Part shown: positions 13,950 to 21,090 of the stretch, in pieces
Layout: each line of letters opens with the position of its first letter
How positions within the stretch are numbered: position 1 is the stretch's first letter
Assembly: GCA_002373505.1 (NCBI GenBank)
Contig: DFKE01000010.1
Coordinates: 21,868-85,867, forward strand
Source: Bacteroidales bacterium UBA3653
GTDB taxonomy: Bacteria > Bacteroidota > Bacteroidia > Bacteroidales > Paludibacteraceae
Length of the DNA stretch: 64,000 bases
Reading direction: 5' to 3'
The notes under the pieces: generated by a model
Seen by the model: only the letters and a program-made list of their open reading frames with translations
Database searches by the model: none
Told to the model about the DNA's origin: nothing
Made by a program: the position numbers and the translations under genes

Positions 13950-16900
13950 TCATTCTTCGTCGTCATCGGCAGACTCTTCAATAATGTTCGTGGATGCGAG
14001 GGAGAACTCATATAGCTCGCAAGCTAATTGGTAATCAAAGCACATGGCTTCCCCGACGTATCGAGCGCGCTCTTTTTTGAGCTCGCCGGTTTTCTTATCA
14101 GGCTTTGACACAAACAGTGGCTCGCCGTTTCTTATGAGCGGGAAAGCTTCCTTTGCTCTGATACCGATATAATCCTTAGCAGCCTTCAGGTACTGCTTCA
14201 AGGAAGGTGCAGAAAGATAATTCTCAGAATGGGCGGTACAATATTCCTTATACTCATCAAACACTGTACCGCGTATGATCAGCACCGGCATGACCCGGTT
14301 AAGCGGGCGTGTGGTGGTTTCTTTACCGACCTTGAGTTTTATACTATCCATGTACTTGATGTGAAAATCATTGTCCTCATACAGGACACCCTTGTTGACC
14401 AAGATGGAAACGATTTTCCAGAAATTGGCAATCTCATTATTTTCACGGCTCATGGTGTTCTGCACCTCCATCAGTGCGCAGCACTCCCGGTACACCTCGG
14501 CATATTCAAAAGGCAGTTTGAGGTAATTCTCCAAGGTTTTGAAAGCGGCCATTATAATTGCCCAGTTACCCATGATACGGCCCTCGATGGAATCGGCATA
14601 CTGTTTAGCAAGTTGATCGGTAACATCGTAGTAGGTGCGCTGAAAACCTTGCTCGAACTGCGGGCGTAGTTTGATGATGTCGAGTGTTAAGTGTGAGCAC
14701 CCGCGTTTGCGGATCTCACGGAACTTCTCCATGGCGTGCATCTGTTCCTGCGAGAACTGCGAGGTGGTGAACGACAGGAACACGAAACGAGAGAACAAAG
14801 CTATATCTCTGTTGGCCATTTCCTGCCCGGAGATAATCACGCCACAGTTCACTTTGGATGTTTCCCGCTTCTTGCCGGTATCGAGGCTCATGCGGCTTCT
14901 GCCGACGCTGTCCCATAATCCTTTCAGGAACTCGTATTTCTCAATATCGAGAGAGTTCTTGAACTCATCCAAGTGAACGAGCGCATTGGAAACCTGTCCC
15001 ACCGTTTCCGCAATAGTAGGGAGGGTAGAGGTGGACAGATTAGGCGCTTTGTTGTACGACATAAAGAATGCCATGAGAGAGTGACCGAGTTCGGTTTTAC
15101 CAGATCCTTTCGGTCCGAACAGGTTCAGTATGGGAAAACCTTCCACATAACGGAGGATGATATCCCGAAAGAGCGTAGCCAGATAAAAGCAGATACCGAC
15201 GATTGCCTTGTTCCCGAATACGGCAACCATTTTGGAAGTGTATTCAAAGAGGGAAATGCTGTTCAGGCCCTCGTGGACGAAGCGACGGTCAAAATCGTTG
15301 ATGTTGTCGTCGTCGGTAACATGCACTTCTGAAAATGCCGGCAGGTAATAGTTGCCCTTATCTTCCGGAAGGCGCACGATGCCGAGCGGATCCACCTTGT
15401 ACCAAGTGCCCCGGAAAGCAATGCCGTTACTGAAAGCAAAGAAGCCGCGTTTGTTCCAGCCTAACTGCCGGATCAATTCGGCTGACTCCGTAGCCTTATA
15501 GAGGTATTGCTTGAGCTTTGTGAGCTGTGCCTCTCCGGCAAGCCACACAAAGTTGCCTTGGCTCTCCACCTTGGCACGGAAACGAGCAAGAGAAGTGAGT
15601 TCTTCCTGTTGGAACTCAATGACAAACTCAACGCCATCTTCATTCTTCATTTTATACAGGCGCAGCGCCGATGTATTATCGCGCACATGGAAGAGCGGAT
15701 GCAGGGTAAAATTAGACCATTTGATCCTGCCTCCATTAGCCGGTGTGCAATACGCGCCATCCTTCTCCAAGAAGCCGAACTGTGTGAGGGTGTCCATCTC
15801 GTCCTCGTTCTTGGTAAGGGTTTCTTTCGCGCGCTTGCTCCTTGCAGATTCAATGGCTTTCTTCCATGATTGGCGTCCGGTATAAATCTCATTGAGTTTG
15901 TCGATATAGACCGGTATCTGCGAATCCATTTCCTGCGCGGCAATCAACTCTGCCAGTTCATCAATGGCTTTGCTATTCTCCGAAGTTGCTTGGTTGACAT
16001 CCAAGATCTTCGACGCATACCAGATGATGAAATCTTCCTCCGCTGTTTTGTTGAACTTATCAATAGATGTGAAATAAGAATCAGGATCCTGCTTGAAGTA
16101 TGATATCCTATGAGGACTGTCCTGTTTCTCTCCAACCGGAATTTCCTTGACCTTGACAGTGAAGCCCAGGGCAAGTGCCTTCTTTGCATTCTTGATGACT
16201 GCTTGGATGCCGATGCCTTGCTTGTCCCGGATGTTGGTAGCCTCCTTGTTAGGTGGATCTGCGTCCGGAATAAAACAGAGCTTTGTGGTGCACTGTTGCA
16301 ATTGGCGCAGTTGGTTTTCAGTCCAAGCCGAGCCGAGACAAGCCACGGCATTCTTCACACCGATCAGATGCAAGCGGAGCACGTCCGGCGCACCCTCCAC
16401 CAAGTACACTACATCGGCATGGATGGCAGCAGCTGCAGCCACATCGAAGCCGAACACCGTAGTATCTTTATTAAAGAGCGGTGTGTTGGCATTGTTGATG
16501 TACTTGGGTGTATCATCGCCCTCTTTGGATTTGATGGTGCGACCGGTAAAAGCCACGTATCTCCCGGAGCGTTTCCGTATAGGAATCATGATCCGACCAC
16601 GGAAGACATCTATGAGGTTGTGATTTTTGGAGTACTTGGCCATGCCCAGTTCTTGGAGCAGTTCGGCGGAGATACCTTTGGTATGAGCGTACTTGATAAG
16701 AGCGTCAAACTTCGCAGGAGCGTAGCCAATACGGTACTGCTGAAGGAAATCCTTATCCCAGCGACCGGAGGCCTCCTCCAAGGCTTTCTTCGCATCCTCG
16801 CTCTTATCATCCCATAGGGTAGAGACATAGAAATCGGCTATGACATCCATCGCATTGAGAAGGACTTCGCGCTTTTGCTGCTCTTGTCGCTGCGCTTCCG

Positions 16901-17204
16901 TCAGCTGCTCCTCTTGCTCAATGGGGATGTTTTCCTCATTCGCGAGAAACTCAATCGCCTCACGGAAGGAATAGCCGTACGCCCTTCGCACGAACTGAAT
17001 AGCATCGCCACCTTCGCCACATCCGAAGCAGTTCCATAGACCTTTGGCGGGATTGACGTGCAGAGAAGGTTTCTTGTCAGCATGGAAAGGGCACTTGCAC
17101 ACATAATCGGCACTCTGCTTTTTAAGCTGAATGCCTTTGGCTTCAAATAAGCGTATGAGGTTGGAATTGGAGCGAACTCGTTCAATAAACTCGTCAGAGT
17201 ACAT
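13950..17204 (-). CDS. Primase-helicase replication protein
   Basis: A 1,084-residue protein from MYSDEFIERVRSNSNLIRLF; the longer frame upstream overlaps the previous gene and is rejected. Order of domains: DnaG-type CHC2 zinc finger (C38, H41, C59, C62, in CPFHADKKPSLHV and WNCFGCGEGGD), TOPRIM primase core (YLVEGAPDVLRLHL and LCFIPDAD, about residues 270-340), a central region, and a C-terminal ATPase with Walker A GPKGSGKTE (about residue 695). It should prime and unwind element DNA. It follows two small early genes with 2-base spacing. Its presence means the element directs its own replication. Confidence 0.88.
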   Translation of the reverse strand: MYSDEFIERVRSNSNLIRLFEAKGIQLKKQSADYVCKCPFHADKKPSLHVNPAKGLWNCFGCGEGGDAIQFVRRAYGYSFREAIEFLANEENIPIEQEEQLTEAQRQEQQKREVLLNAMDVIADFYVSTLWDDKSEDAKKALEEASGRWDKDFLQQYRIGYAPAKFDALIKYAHTKGISAELLQELGMAKYSKNHNLIDVFRGRIMIPIRKRSGRYVAFTGRTIKSKEGDDTPKYINNANTPLFNKDTTVFGFDVAAAAAIHADVVYLVEGAPDVLRLHLIGVKNAVACLGSAWTENQLRQLQQCTTKLCFIPDADPPNKEATNIRDKQGIGIQAVIKNAKKALALGFTVKVKEIPVGEKQDSPHRISYFKQDPDSYFTSIDKFNKTAEEDFIIWYASKILDVNQATSENSKAIDELAELIAAQEMDSQIPVYIDKLNEIYTGRQSWKKAIESARSKRAKETLTKNEDEMDTLTQFGFLEKDGAYCTPANGGRIKWSNFTLHPLFHVRDNTSALRLYKMKNEDGVEFVIEFQQEELTSLARFRAKVESQGNFVWLAGEAQLTKLKQYLYKATESAELIRQLGWNKRGFFAFSNGIAFRGTWYKVDPLGIVRLPEDKGNYYLPAFSEVHVTDDDNINDFDRRFVHEGLNSISLFEYTSKMVAVFGNKAIVGICFYLATLFRDIILRYVEGFPILNLFGPKGSGKTELGHSLMAFFMSYNKAPNLSTSTLPTIAETVGQVSNALVHLDEFKNSLDIEKYEFLKGLWDSVGRSRMSLDTGKKRETSKVNCGVIISGQEMANRDIALFSRFVFLSFTTSQFSQEQMHAMEKFREIRKRGCSHLTLDIIKLRPQFEQGFQRTYYDVTDQLAKQYADSIEGRIMGNWAIIMAAFKTLENYLKLPFEYAEVYRECCALMEVQNTMSRENNEIANFWKIVSILVNKGVLYEDNDFHIKYMDSIKLKVGKETTTRPLNRVMPVLIIRGTVFDEYKEYCTAHSENYLSAPSLKQYLKAAKDYIGIRAKEAFPLIRNGEPLFVSKPDKKTGELKKERARYVGEAMCFDYQLACELYEFSLASTNIIEESADDDEE

Positions 17205-17206
17205 AC

Positions 17207-17506
17207 TTACTGCATCAGATATTGGGTTACATCGAACTCCTCCATGCGCGTGTGTTTCGTGTTTGTGCACACGCCCATGTGATTCCATATTACAGTTATT
17301 GCATGCTTCTCTACGATCTTAATGTTAGCGATGTACTTCTCATCTTCCACAAAGACCTGTCCCTTGATTTGCCGGACATAGCCACATGTCTTCTTCTTGA
17401 ACTCAATTGCGACGAGAGAAAAACCGTCCAGCTTCTGCAGTGCAGGAAGCCATTCCTCAAGAATAAAGTACTCACGCTTCTTGGGTTGTTTATTTACCTT
17501 TTTCAT
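17207..17506 (-). CDS. Small basic unknown protein
   Basis: A 99-residue protein from MKKVNKQPKKREYFILEEWL, with a basic N-terminus and a beta-rich middle (LVAIEFKKKTCGYVRQIKGQ). It overlaps the upstream gene by 17 bases and ends 2 bases before the primase start, so the three genes are one operon. No family is recognised; a nucleic-acid-binding accessory role is possible. Confidence 0.55.
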   Translation of the reverse strand: MKKVNKQPKKREYFILEEWLPALQKLDGFSLVAIEFKKKTCGYVRQIKGQVFVEDEKYIANIKIVEKHAITVIWNHMGVCTNTKHTRMEEFDVTQYLMQ

Positions 17507-17717
17507 CTTTCTTCCTGAAGTTTTCAATGATTGATTTTACAATAGGTGCCTCGGCGCGATAGATATTACCGCTCTTCATCTTGGCATAAAAAGTGGAGTA
17601 CGCCCATCCGGTTGCTTGGCAAAGTTCATCTCTAAACTGCCTTTTCCACTTATTTTTCTTCAATTCGACATAAAAAATGCGAAAATCTTGAATTTTTTCC
17701 CGCGAAAATTTGCTCAT
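17490..17717 (-). CDS. Small early protein, possible DNA-binding regulator
   Basis: A 75-residue protein from MSKFSREKIQDFRIFYVELK. The stretch CQATGWAYSTFYAKMKSGN looks like a helix-turn-helix and suits a Cro-like or excision regulator. It is the first gene leftward of the divergent control region, facing the repressor gene, and has a clear promoter 27 bases before its ATG. The role as Cro-like factor is inferred from position. Confidence 0.6.
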   Translation of the reverse strand: MSKFSREKIQDFRIFYVELKKNKWKRQFRDELCQATGWAYSTFYAKMKSGNIYRAEAPIVKSIIENFRKKDEKGK

Positions 17718-17743
17718 ATCAAAAATTTTTACTAATTTTGCAG

Positions 17744-17775
17744 CAAAATTACAACAAAAAAATGATATATGCAAA
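17744..17775 (-). promoter_or_regulatory. Early leftward promoter
   Basis: Minus strand TTTG (17775-17772), 20 bases, TAATTTTG (17751-17744). An AGCGA-TTTT-TCGCT palindrome lies upstream at 17780-17793 and may be an operator. Confidence 0.7.
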
Positions 17776-17839
17776 TATATGAGCGATTTTTCGCTATTAT
17801 AAATGCACATTTTTTAGACGATTTTGTTGTAATATCATA

Positions 17840-17852
17840 GATATTAAACTGA
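17840..17852 (+). repeat. GATATTAAACTGA motif, copy 2
   Basis: The motif lies 14 bases before the repressor start codon. Confidence 0.55.
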
Positions 17853-17866
17853 AATAAGGAAAAGCA

Positions 17867-18226
17867 ATGTTTAACGGGCAAATTGTCAAAAACTTGCTCA
17901 AAGAGACAAAGAGACCAACTGCCGATCTGAGTGAACTGCTCTACGGCAACCGGAAACGCTCAGTTTCCAATCTCTTGGGCGAGAACTCCAATCCAACAGC
18001 TCACACGTTGGAGCAGATGGCCAAGTTCTTTGGTGTAACTATTGATTACTTCTTCACGGATGAGGAGGAACAGGCACTAACCGAAAGCACTCCGGTTACA
18101 GTGTACATGCGTACCATCATAGATACACAAAAGAAGCTCATCCATGACCAGGAAGAGCGGATCAAAAACTTGGAGAAGATAGTAGCCTTGAAGGAGGAGG
18201 AAATGAACCTCTACAAAAAGAGGTAA
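17867..18226 (+). CDS. Helix-turn-helix phage repressor-like protein
   Basis: A 119-residue protein with an XRE/Cro-CI type helix-turn-helix in the first 65 residues (LLYGNRKRSVSNLLGENSNP, then THTLEQMAKFFGVTIDYFFT) and a C-terminal coiled coil (KLIHDQEERIKNLEKIVALK) likely for dimerisation. It is the only rightward gene of the element and diverges from the early operon, the classic place of a lysogeny or maintenance repressor. It lacks a LexA-like self-cleavage domain, so induction would need another route. The start is supported by the family fold beginning within ten residues. Confidence 0.85.
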   Translation: MFNGQIVKNLLKETKRPTADLSELLYGNRKRSVSNLLGENSNPTAHTLEQMAKFFGVTIDYFFTDEEEQALTESTPVTVYMRTIIDTQKKLIHDQEERIKNLEKIVALKEEEMNLYKKR

Positions 18227-18450
18227 ATTGTCCCGAGAGCACTCGGAACTTCGAGCGGAAAAAACGTGCGAAAACTAGTTACGACAAGCGAGTTGTAACT
18301 GCCTGAAATACAATTTGATAGGCGCGGGAAAAATGGTGCGATTTTTGGTCGGAAAAGTGTCCCGAAATTGTCCCAAAACAGTCCCAAAATGATATTAAAC
18401 TGATTTGTTAAACGGCTGAAATTCAGTAAGTTACGAAAACGGATAACCGC
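18227..18450. other. Gene-free end of the element
   Basis: About 220 bases between the repressor and the tRNA-like boundary. No gene is seen. It contains a TAGTTACGACAAGCGAGTTGTAACT dyad region (18278-18300) and repeated GTCCC-A-A-A motifs (18359-18390), which could be integrase or excisionase arm sites. Confidence 0.35.
18391..18403 (+). repeat. GATATTAAACTGA motif, copy 3
   Basis: The third copy, about 60 bases from the tRNA-fragment boundary. Confidence 0.55.
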
Positions 18451-18486
18451 TTCCGAGAGTCGTGGGTTCGAGCCCCACTCTCCACC
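18451..18486 (+). other. tRNA 3' fragment, probable attachment site
   Basis: A T-arm (GTGGG-TTCGAGC-CCCAC, 18462-18478) and an acceptor-like 3' strand (TCTCCAC) are present, but upstream bases cannot form the matching anticodon or D arm. This is what an element leaves at its far end after integrating into a tRNA gene. The intact tRNA should lie beyond the left edge. Confidence 0.6.
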
Positions 18487-18491
18487 CGAAA

Positions 18492-18514
18492 GAGAGAGCC
18501 GTAATGGCTCTCTC
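18492..18514 (+). terminator. Strong hairpin after the tRNA fragment
   Basis: A perfect nine-pair stem GAGAGAGCC-GTAAT-GGCTCTCTC, likely the original terminator of the target tRNA gene. Confidence 0.65.
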
Positions 18515-18611
18515 TTCGTGTGTATAGGGGGCATCTCGCCCACGACCGTGGGTTCTCCGCCGCTGCGCTCTGTCGATTATTGCGAGGTGTCGCAATTTTC
18601 GAGCCCCCATT

Positions 18612-18935
18612 TTATAGCGATATTAACAAACTATAATCCGTGCCATCGTCTATGATACTATGACCGGAATTGTCAGTAGCAACGACAACAGGTACCGTGA
18701 AATTGTCTTTAGGCTCTGCAGGGCGATGAATAAAAAGCCCGATCAGTAGACCAACGGCGGCAGCTGCAGGCGTTGCTATCCATCCCCAATAACGTGTGTG
18801 CTTTTGCGGAACAACCATCGTTGCAGGAGTGGAGATGTTTTTCTCTGATTGCTTGCGCAGCCGACGTGCAGAAGCTGAAAGTTGGCTCTCAAAAGAGTCC
18901 GTACTCTGTACTCTGTATTCTGTATTCTTATTCAT
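18612..18935 (-). CDS. Small membrane protein, possible anti-sigma partner
   Basis: A 107-residue protein with a charged N-terminal cytoplasmic part (residues 1-48), one membrane segment (WGWIATPAAAAVGLLIGLFI, about 50-69) and a short outer tail. It overlaps the ECF sigma gene by eight bases, the usual place of an anti-sigma factor, though it lacks a visible zinc anti-sigma motif. Its first codons are written in a seven-base repeat (GTACTCT/GTATTCT). The function is inferred from context. Confidence 0.6.
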   Translation of the reverse strand: MNKNTEYRVQSTDSFESQLSASARRLRKQSEKNISTPATMVVPQKHTRYWGWIATPAAAAVGLLIGLFIHRPAEPKDNFTVPVVVATDNSGHSIIDDGTDYSLLISL

Positions 18936-19500
18936 AATCTTTTAGTTTTAATCGTAAATAATTGGTCAGTGTGTTGAGCCGCGATTTGACCGTTCCTTCC
19001 GGGATGGCGATTATTGCCGCAATCTCCGGTACGGTCAGTTCTTGTGTGAAGCGCAGTTCAAACAGCATCTGCTGTGCCTCGTTCAAAAGGGACAGTTCCT
19101 GCTGCAGCGCGCTGTCAAACGTGGCGGCATCCAGTTGCAAAGGCGTATTGTCTTCCGCTATCGGTTCTTCCGCAGGAAGCGAATCCAAGTACGCTTGCTC
19201 GTGTTGGTTTTGCCGGTAGGTGTTCTTGCAAAGGTTGTAAGCGATTGTGAAAATCCATGTGCGGAAGGGCTGACCGTCCGAATAGTTCCACCGTGAGGAC
19301 CACACTTTCAGGAATGTGTCTTGCATATGATCCAAAGCCTTTTCCTCGTCGCCGCCAAGCCGCCGGAAGAAGAATCCTTGCAGCAACCGGGCATAGCGGC
19401 GGTAGAGTTCCGCAAAGGCTTTCTCGTCGTCCTTCCGACGGATACGCTCCATGAGTTGCCCGTCGGAAAGAGACTTATAATTAACGAAAAGTGCTATCAT
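18928..19500 (-). CDS. ECF-type RNA polymerase sigma factor
   Basis: A 190-residue sigma-70 family protein with region 2 (KAFAELYRRYARLLQGFFFR, DHMQDTFLKVWSSR) and region 4 (LTVPEIAAIIAIPEGTVKSR). It directs RNA polymerase to an unknown stress or envelope regulon. Its start overlaps the stop of the upstream exported protein by four bases, and the downstream gene may be its anti-sigma. The three genes form one leftward operon. Confidence 0.9.
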   Translation of the reverse strand: MIALFVNYKSLSDGQLMERIRRKDDEKAFAELYRRYARLLQGFFFRRLGGDEEKALDHMQDTFLKVWSSRWNYSDGQPFRTWIFTIAYNLCKNTYRQNQHEQAYLDSLPAEEPIAEDNTPLQLDAATFDSALQQELSLLNEAQQMLFELRFTQELTVPEIAAIIAIPEGTVKSRLNTLTNYLRLKLKDYE

Positions 19501-20717
19501 TGCTTGTCGCCCAATAGGTTGAAATACTTTTGCTTCTCTTCGTTTGACAGCGATGTCCTCGCAACGGCTGCACTCAGGTATCGTGTCAGGCGGTTGGCGT
19601 GCAATGTATCACCTGCCTGCCTGTAACTCTTGACAACCGGCGCCAGCATGACCATATAGTTGAGCTGGATACGTTCGCTGCCTTTCCATTGCTCCTCGTT
19701 GACATAAAGCGGCTCTGTCAGATAGCCCATTCGGTATTTTTCTTCCACATTTCGCATCGCAACTGCCATATTGTCGTAACTGTGCGCCGAATAACGGAAC
19801 ACCAAGCCTTCGTTGTATAGTTTCCGGCTCAGACCGTTCTCTTTGGCCAGCGATTCACGCGGAGAGAAATAAGCAGGGCGGCGGCTTTCTTTGATGATAT
19901 GTTCTACAATATCCTGCAAATACACCTCGTTCCCATTCTCCATGGCAGTGTAATCTTTGGTGACTTCGAACGGCTTGATACCCAGCTTGCGGCATAAGAC
20001 ATCGCGGTACGTGTCCAGCCACAGGAAAGATATAGGAATAATGATTTTATCGGTGTGCAGGTCCAGTGCCTCTTGCAGAATGAGAGGAGCATAGAACGAC
20101 ACATCGCCGTTCTCAAAGTAGAGCGCACCGGATTCCATTCCGCGCAGGCAGTTGTCCGCGTAACGGAGCAAATAGGACGGATACGCATTGTTCTTGTAGA
20201 GCGACAGCGCAAGCGTGTGCAGCGTGGATCTGTCCGCATCGGACAGTTCTCCTTTCAACACCAGATAGGCAATCAGCATCGTTGTATTCTGCCGTCCTAT
20301 GTCTGCCGGAATCTGCTGCAATGCTTTTTCCGCCCACCGGGAAGCGTCCGCTCCTTGCATGTCGCGCTCGGTCTGATACATGGCTAAGTTATACGTGAAC
20401 GAATTGGGGATGTGCTTTGCCATTTCGTCCAATACCGCCCTTTTGCGGTCGGTCATGCCGTATTGGTCATTGAGCATGTCGGCATAACGCGCAGCACTGA
20501 AATACTGTTCCCAAGCGTGCTCGTCGGATGGGTTGGCTTGCGCCTTTTTCTGCCAAAGGTTTTGCTGGTGTTCATACCATGCGGCGTCGTATTCATCTAC
20601 TACAATACCGCGGATTTCTTGGGGTTCCTGCGTTTCCGGATGCGTGAACGCTTGTAGTGTCCCGATGCAGCCCAGTGCTAATACTGCTACTGCAATAATC
20701 AAATACTTTTTATCCAT
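19497..20717 (-). CDS. Exported helical-repeat protein of unknown role
   Basis: A 406-residue protein from MDKKYLIIAVAVLALGCIGT, with a signal anchor or signal peptide and then helical repeats resembling TPR (NPSDEHAWEQYFSAARYADM, DASRWAEKALQQIPADIGRQ). The Cys in the leader (LGC) may be a lipobox, but it lies inside the hydrophobic core. It is the first gene of the sigma operon and could sense or transmit an envelope signal to the sigma factor. No precise family is recognised. Confidence 0.6.
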   Translation of the reverse strand: MDKKYLIIAVAVLALGCIGTLQAFTHPETQEPQEIRGIVVDEYDAAWYEHQQNLWQKKAQANPSDEHAWEQYFSAARYADMLNDQYGMTDRKRAVLDEMAKHIPNSFTYNLAMYQTERDMQGADASRWAEKALQQIPADIGRQNTTMLIAYLVLKGELSDADRSTLHTLALSLYKNNAYPSYLLRYADNCLRGMESGALYFENGDVSFYAPLILQEALDLHTDKIIIPISFLWLDTYRDVLCRKLGIKPFEVTKDYTAMENGNEVYLQDIVEHIIKESRRPAYFSPRESLAKENGLSRKLYNEGLVFRYSAHSYDNMAVAMRNVEEKYRMGYLTEPLYVNEEQWKGSERIQLNYMVMLAPVVKSYRQAGDTLHANRLTRYLSAAVARTSLSNEEKQKYFNLLGDKQ

Positions 20718-20880
20718 TTTGGTTGTAATAATCGTGCCCATAGGGGCTAAGAAATTTTATCGGTTAATATTCTGTTTTCTGAGTGCGCTCTCACTACTGC
20801 ATACACCGATAAACTCAAATCGTTCATTTTTCTATAGCAAAAAATGTGCCTTAATGTATTTTTATATGTGTCATATTTTA

Positions 20881-20921
20881 AAATCAAACTTCGCCATCTT
20901 CCCAAACGGAATTATGCCAAA
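20881..20921. repeat. 41-base repeat shared with 25338-25378
   Basis: The two copies differ at two positions. It contains CCATCTTCCCAAACGGAATT. Both lie upstream of ECF sigma operons. Confidence 0.75.
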
Positions 20922-20990
20922 TTCCTGCCAATAAGTCGAAAAATCATCTATGTATTGTAAATATTCAAGTGATTATACAGAAACAAATAA

Positions 20991-21019
20991 AACGCTGCAA
21001 ATCAGCAACTTGCAACGTT
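20991..21019 (-). terminator. Terminator after the outer-membrane barrel gene
   Basis: Stem AACGTTGCAA with TTGCAGCGTT on the minus strand, followed by TTATTTG. Confidence 0.6.
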
Positions 21020-21090
21020 CTATTTGAAATTAATTATTTTAAATTCTTAAAGAGGTTCCGAGTGCCGCTATTCTTACACACAATTCTTTC

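Larger units (their letters stand above)
20718..21090. other. Intergenic gap with a terminator and a repeat
   Basis: No gene is seen. The gap holds the terminator of the gene at 21091-23502 and one copy of a 41-base repeat shared with 25338-25378. Confidence 0.5.

Noticed and set aside
13712..14011. N-terminal extension of the 13418-13711 gene
   Set aside because: It crosses three tandem hairpins and overlaps the primase end with repetitive peptide sequence.
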